Origin: Macropodus opercularis
Lineage: Eukaryota > Chordata > Actinopteri > Anabantiformes > Osphronemidae
Assembly (NCBI GenBank): GCA_030770545.1
Contig: CM061096.1
Location: forward strand, 16,845,501 to 16,909,500
Reading direction: 5' to 3'
Length of the DNA: 64,000 nucleotides
The notes under the pieces were generated by a model that had not been told where the DNA came from, searched no databases, and saw nothing but the letters and a program-made list of their open reading frames with translations. The stretch's first letter is position 1. Every line of letters begins with the position of its first letter. Shown here piece by piece: positions 61,501 to 64,000 of this stretch. The translations under genes were made by a program, and so were the position numbers.

Positions 61501-63638
61501 GGGGATGTTATCGACACGGCGAGTCCTACTAGACTCACTGTGATGAAAGTCCTGCACTGTCCTTCGTCTTCGCCTGCCGAGCAAAAGGAGAGAAAGTTGT
61601 CGAGCTGTGAGGAAATGAGCGAGTTCGGTGGGTGGGGGCGAGCGGGTGACACACACAAAGACAAGCTGCCGCCGTGAGAAAGTGGCACAAAGTGGCTCAG
61701 ACAAACACCAGGCTGGCGAGGCCGCGTCCGCTCCATCACCACGTGAGGTCACTGATGTGAGTCAACTACCTACACGGCCTTGTCACCGTAAGTTCACATG
61801 TGCAGATCTGCGCGAATGTCCTCGACTTAACCTTTGCTCCCTTTTCTTTGAGTGACTCTGTAAAGCTGATACTGAGCAAACTGTCTGACTGGGACGTTTC
61901 TGTGTCGTCTCCTGCGTCTTGTTAGGCTTTTGGCCGGTTCTGTCATCATACTGTGGTTTAGAAAAGCAGTTGACCGTTACTGCTTCTTCCTTTGTACACA
62001 TCATTTAAATCACTGGAAGAAACTCACATTTACTATCAAATAAAACTATTTAAAAGGCAAACAAAGCAAATGGAAAATGAGTGTCTGGCGACCCCCGCCT
62101 CCTCCGCCTCCTCCCAGAGTTTCAGGTTCCTAGAAAGGTTGTGTTCTGCCACCATCAGGGTAACAAGAAGCCCCCGAACCCCCCAAAACAGATGAGGCAC
62201 GAAGCCACGAAGCCACGAGTCGTCTCTGCTCCCTGAGCCTCGCGTCTGTCTCCCTCACAGCCCTGGGAAAAGGCTGCACGCCCCCCACCGCACCGACCAC
62301 ACGCTCTGAAAGCTGCAGAGGCACAGCCACGCCGAGCAGCTCTGCCTGCTCCTCACTGAGATCTGATTGAATCCGAGGTCAGATGACGCCTCATCACCTC
62401 ACAGGACCGTGGAGGCGCTGGATTGACTGATGAGACAAACAGTAACCGACAGGATGAATTCGGTTTTAAGCCTTAGTGTGATAACCTGGAGCTAGAACCT
62501 GACGGGCCTCGAGTTCAAAATGGCTGAACACACAAACGTGAACTAACGCAGTAGATCCACAAAAAACCAAAACACTTCAATGGCACAAAACTCTCAGGAA
62601 ATAGTCACAGAACTTATAATAATTATAATAACTTATAATAACTTTCCACACAGCAAATACAAAAGTAGAGAATCAACATTTAATGACTTTACTCATCGTC
62701 ATGATGCGTGAACGGATGAATCTCGTTCTATAGCGAGTCCTTCGTGTTCTTATCCTGTAAAATCACTGTTGTGATGTTTCCTTATTACTGTAGTAAACAT
62801 CTTGTTTCCCACATCCGGCAGGTTTGGTTTATACTTTCAGATTTGGAGTCGATAGATGAGAAGCAGCTCAGTCATTAAGTCACTGAAGCATTGATAATCG
62901 TGATTCAGTCCGACTTTTGGCTGATCCCAGTTCAGTGTCAGCTTTTGTCTGTGGTTTTCTCTGGAGGTGGTGGAGAAGGTGAGCGTCTCAGTGTGGGAAC
63001 GTGAAAGCTGCAGCAAAGGGCCACGCGTTCTCATGAGAACTGAGGTGAGTCCACCCACGTGGAGAGCGAGCTCCGTGGGGGACCGGCTGAGGTGCTGCCA
63101 GAGAAAGACCCGTGGGTCGCTGGTTTTCAGTTCTGGTTCCCCTGGTCCTGTGCTTCGGGTCGGTGCTTCGTCTCTGCTCCAGATCCTCAGCTGTCAAAAT
63201 CAAATCAAATCTCTCTGCGTCATGTCACCAGTCGATGGGTGTGAGACTGAGAAAAGAGGACGTCGTCAGCAGCCACAAGTCAAATCGCGTCCGCCCGCCG
63301 AAGGTAAGAGCAGCAGTTGACGTCCCCAGGATCGAGGCTTAGACTCTGACGTGTCATCTCGCTAAATACTGTGAAATCGTGTTTAACGTGTGACGCTAAT
63401 GGGGAAAAGATGTTTTCATGTGTTTCTCTGTCTCAGCTCGAAGCTTCAGAGCTGGATTGTAACGCACCTGATTTGTCTGAGTGGTGTTTAATGATGCTCC
63501 GGGGCCCTGCAGCTGCAGGAGGCTCAGGTTTGAGGAAACCTCAAGCTCCTGCGTCGTAACTGAACTTGCACCAACAGGTGTGCGAGGCGCTAACAGCGAC
63601 AGCGACGCTCAGACGCTGCGTTGAGCGGGATTTCAGCG
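58544..63638. other. Intergenic region between lrrc8d-like and gfi1-like genes
   Basis: About 5 kb without a recognisable intact gene. The lrrc8d-like 5' UTR exons and promoter should lie somewhere in the left part, and the gfi1-like promoter in the GC-rich right part. A short minus-strand reading at 61480-61512 (NIPFANG then stop) resembles the LRRC8D C-terminus and is treated as a finding, not as a gene. No RNA gene or clear transposon is seen. Confidence 0.5.
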
Positions 63639-63861
63639 ATGCCGCGGTCGTTCCTCGTCAGGAGTAAACGGACTCATCTCCTCGGCTCGTCCCGGCCCCG
63701 CGGACGGGCCCCCGCAGAGGCCGAGCAGGCGGCGCCGGGGCCGGGACCGAGACCGAGACCGGGGCCGGGCAGGAGGCAGCCTTCGCCGCACACGCGCCAG
63801 GTCAGAGACCTTCTGACCGGGAGCCGGTTCCACATCGGCCCCAAGGAGCCGTGGACGCCAG
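63639..63861 (+). CDS. SNAG-domain zinc-finger repressor, GFI1-like, first coding exon only
   Basis: The ATG at 63639-63641 opens MPRSFLVRSKRTHLLGSSRP, a SNAG domain. This short N-terminal motif of GFI1, SNAI and SCRT repressors recruits LSD1/CoREST. The SK after MPRSFLVR fits GFI1/GFI1B best (SNAI proteins have RKP or KKH there). A Pro/Arg/Gly-rich low-complexity linker follows, then RQVRDLLTGSRFHIGPKEPW. The exon ends at a good donor, CCAG|GTACC, at 63861. The C2H2 fingers that would prove the family must lie beyond the right edge. GFI1 lies with CCN1 and LRRC8D on human 1p22, which supports the call. The upstream in-frame TTG codon at 63621 is not a likely start. The GC-rich context fits a CpG-island promoter. 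Confidence 0.62.
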
Positions 63862-64000
63862 GTACCAGGGTTCATTGTGTGACTCGGCCGCAGGCAGCTC
63901 AGCCTCCGCGTCTAAGACTTCGGCAAAAACCGCATCTGTGCGTCTTTAAGGGTGAAACGCGAACGTTGTCGGACACTGTAGTAAAATAATAACAGACGAA

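Overview
This is a stretch of vertebrate nuclear DNA, almost certainly from a teleost fish. Genes are split by GT-AG introns, many only 70-150 bp long, and the proteins match vertebrate families with fish-type features. No bacterial operon, virus, CRISPR array or intact transposon is visible. Seven genes are recognisable with confidence, and an eighth is cut by the right edge. Exon boundaries were assigned by eye from splice sites and reading phase. Every complete model closes in frame with a family-typical length.

Layout. (1) 1-2431, minus: rpsa (ribosomal protein SA / laminin receptor), with its last exon off the left edge, an H/ACA snoRNA candidate in one intron and a compact TATA + CRE-like + TOP promoter. 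(2) 5390-6773, minus: slc25a38, the mitochondrial glycine carrier. (3) 8327-31.7 kb, minus: myh9, non-muscle myosin heavy chain IIA, with 39 coding exons (1953 aa) and an untranslated first exon about 9 kb upstream. (4) 36.8-38.9 kb, minus: txn2, mitochondrial thioredoxin. (5) 42490-48376, plus: a ccn1(cyr61)-like matricellular gene with a 2-kb minisatellite in intron 1. (6) 50395-54.6 kb, minus: ddx39a, a UAP56-type DECD-box RNA helicase. (7) 55023-58537, minus: an lrrc8d-like volume-regulated anion channel subunit split into five coding exons. (8) 63639 to the right edge, plus: first coding exon of a gfi1-like SNAG-domain repressor.

The order is a mosaic of blocks kept elsewhere in vertebrates. 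rpsa + slc25a38 are neighbours on human 3p22, myh9 + txn2 on human 22q12, and CCN1, LRRC8D and GFI1 all lie on human 1p22. ddx39a (human 19p13) sits inside the last block. Three unrelated large tandem arrays (37.1-37.5, 39.0-40.2 and 43.3-45.3 kb) cluster around the junction between the second and third blocks.

The genes do not form one pathway. They are mostly housekeeping (ribosome, heme/glycine import, mitochondrial redox, mRNA export) or cytoskeletal/matrix genes. No new multi-gene system was found. The best leads are the intron-rich lrrc8d-like gene, a possible orphan LRRC8D-type C-terminus at 61.5 kb, the bimodal-spacer minisatellite inside the ccn1-like gene, the C-rich repeat in the txn2 3' UTR, the snoRNA candidate, and a perfect 31-bp palindrome beside the first coding exon of myh9.
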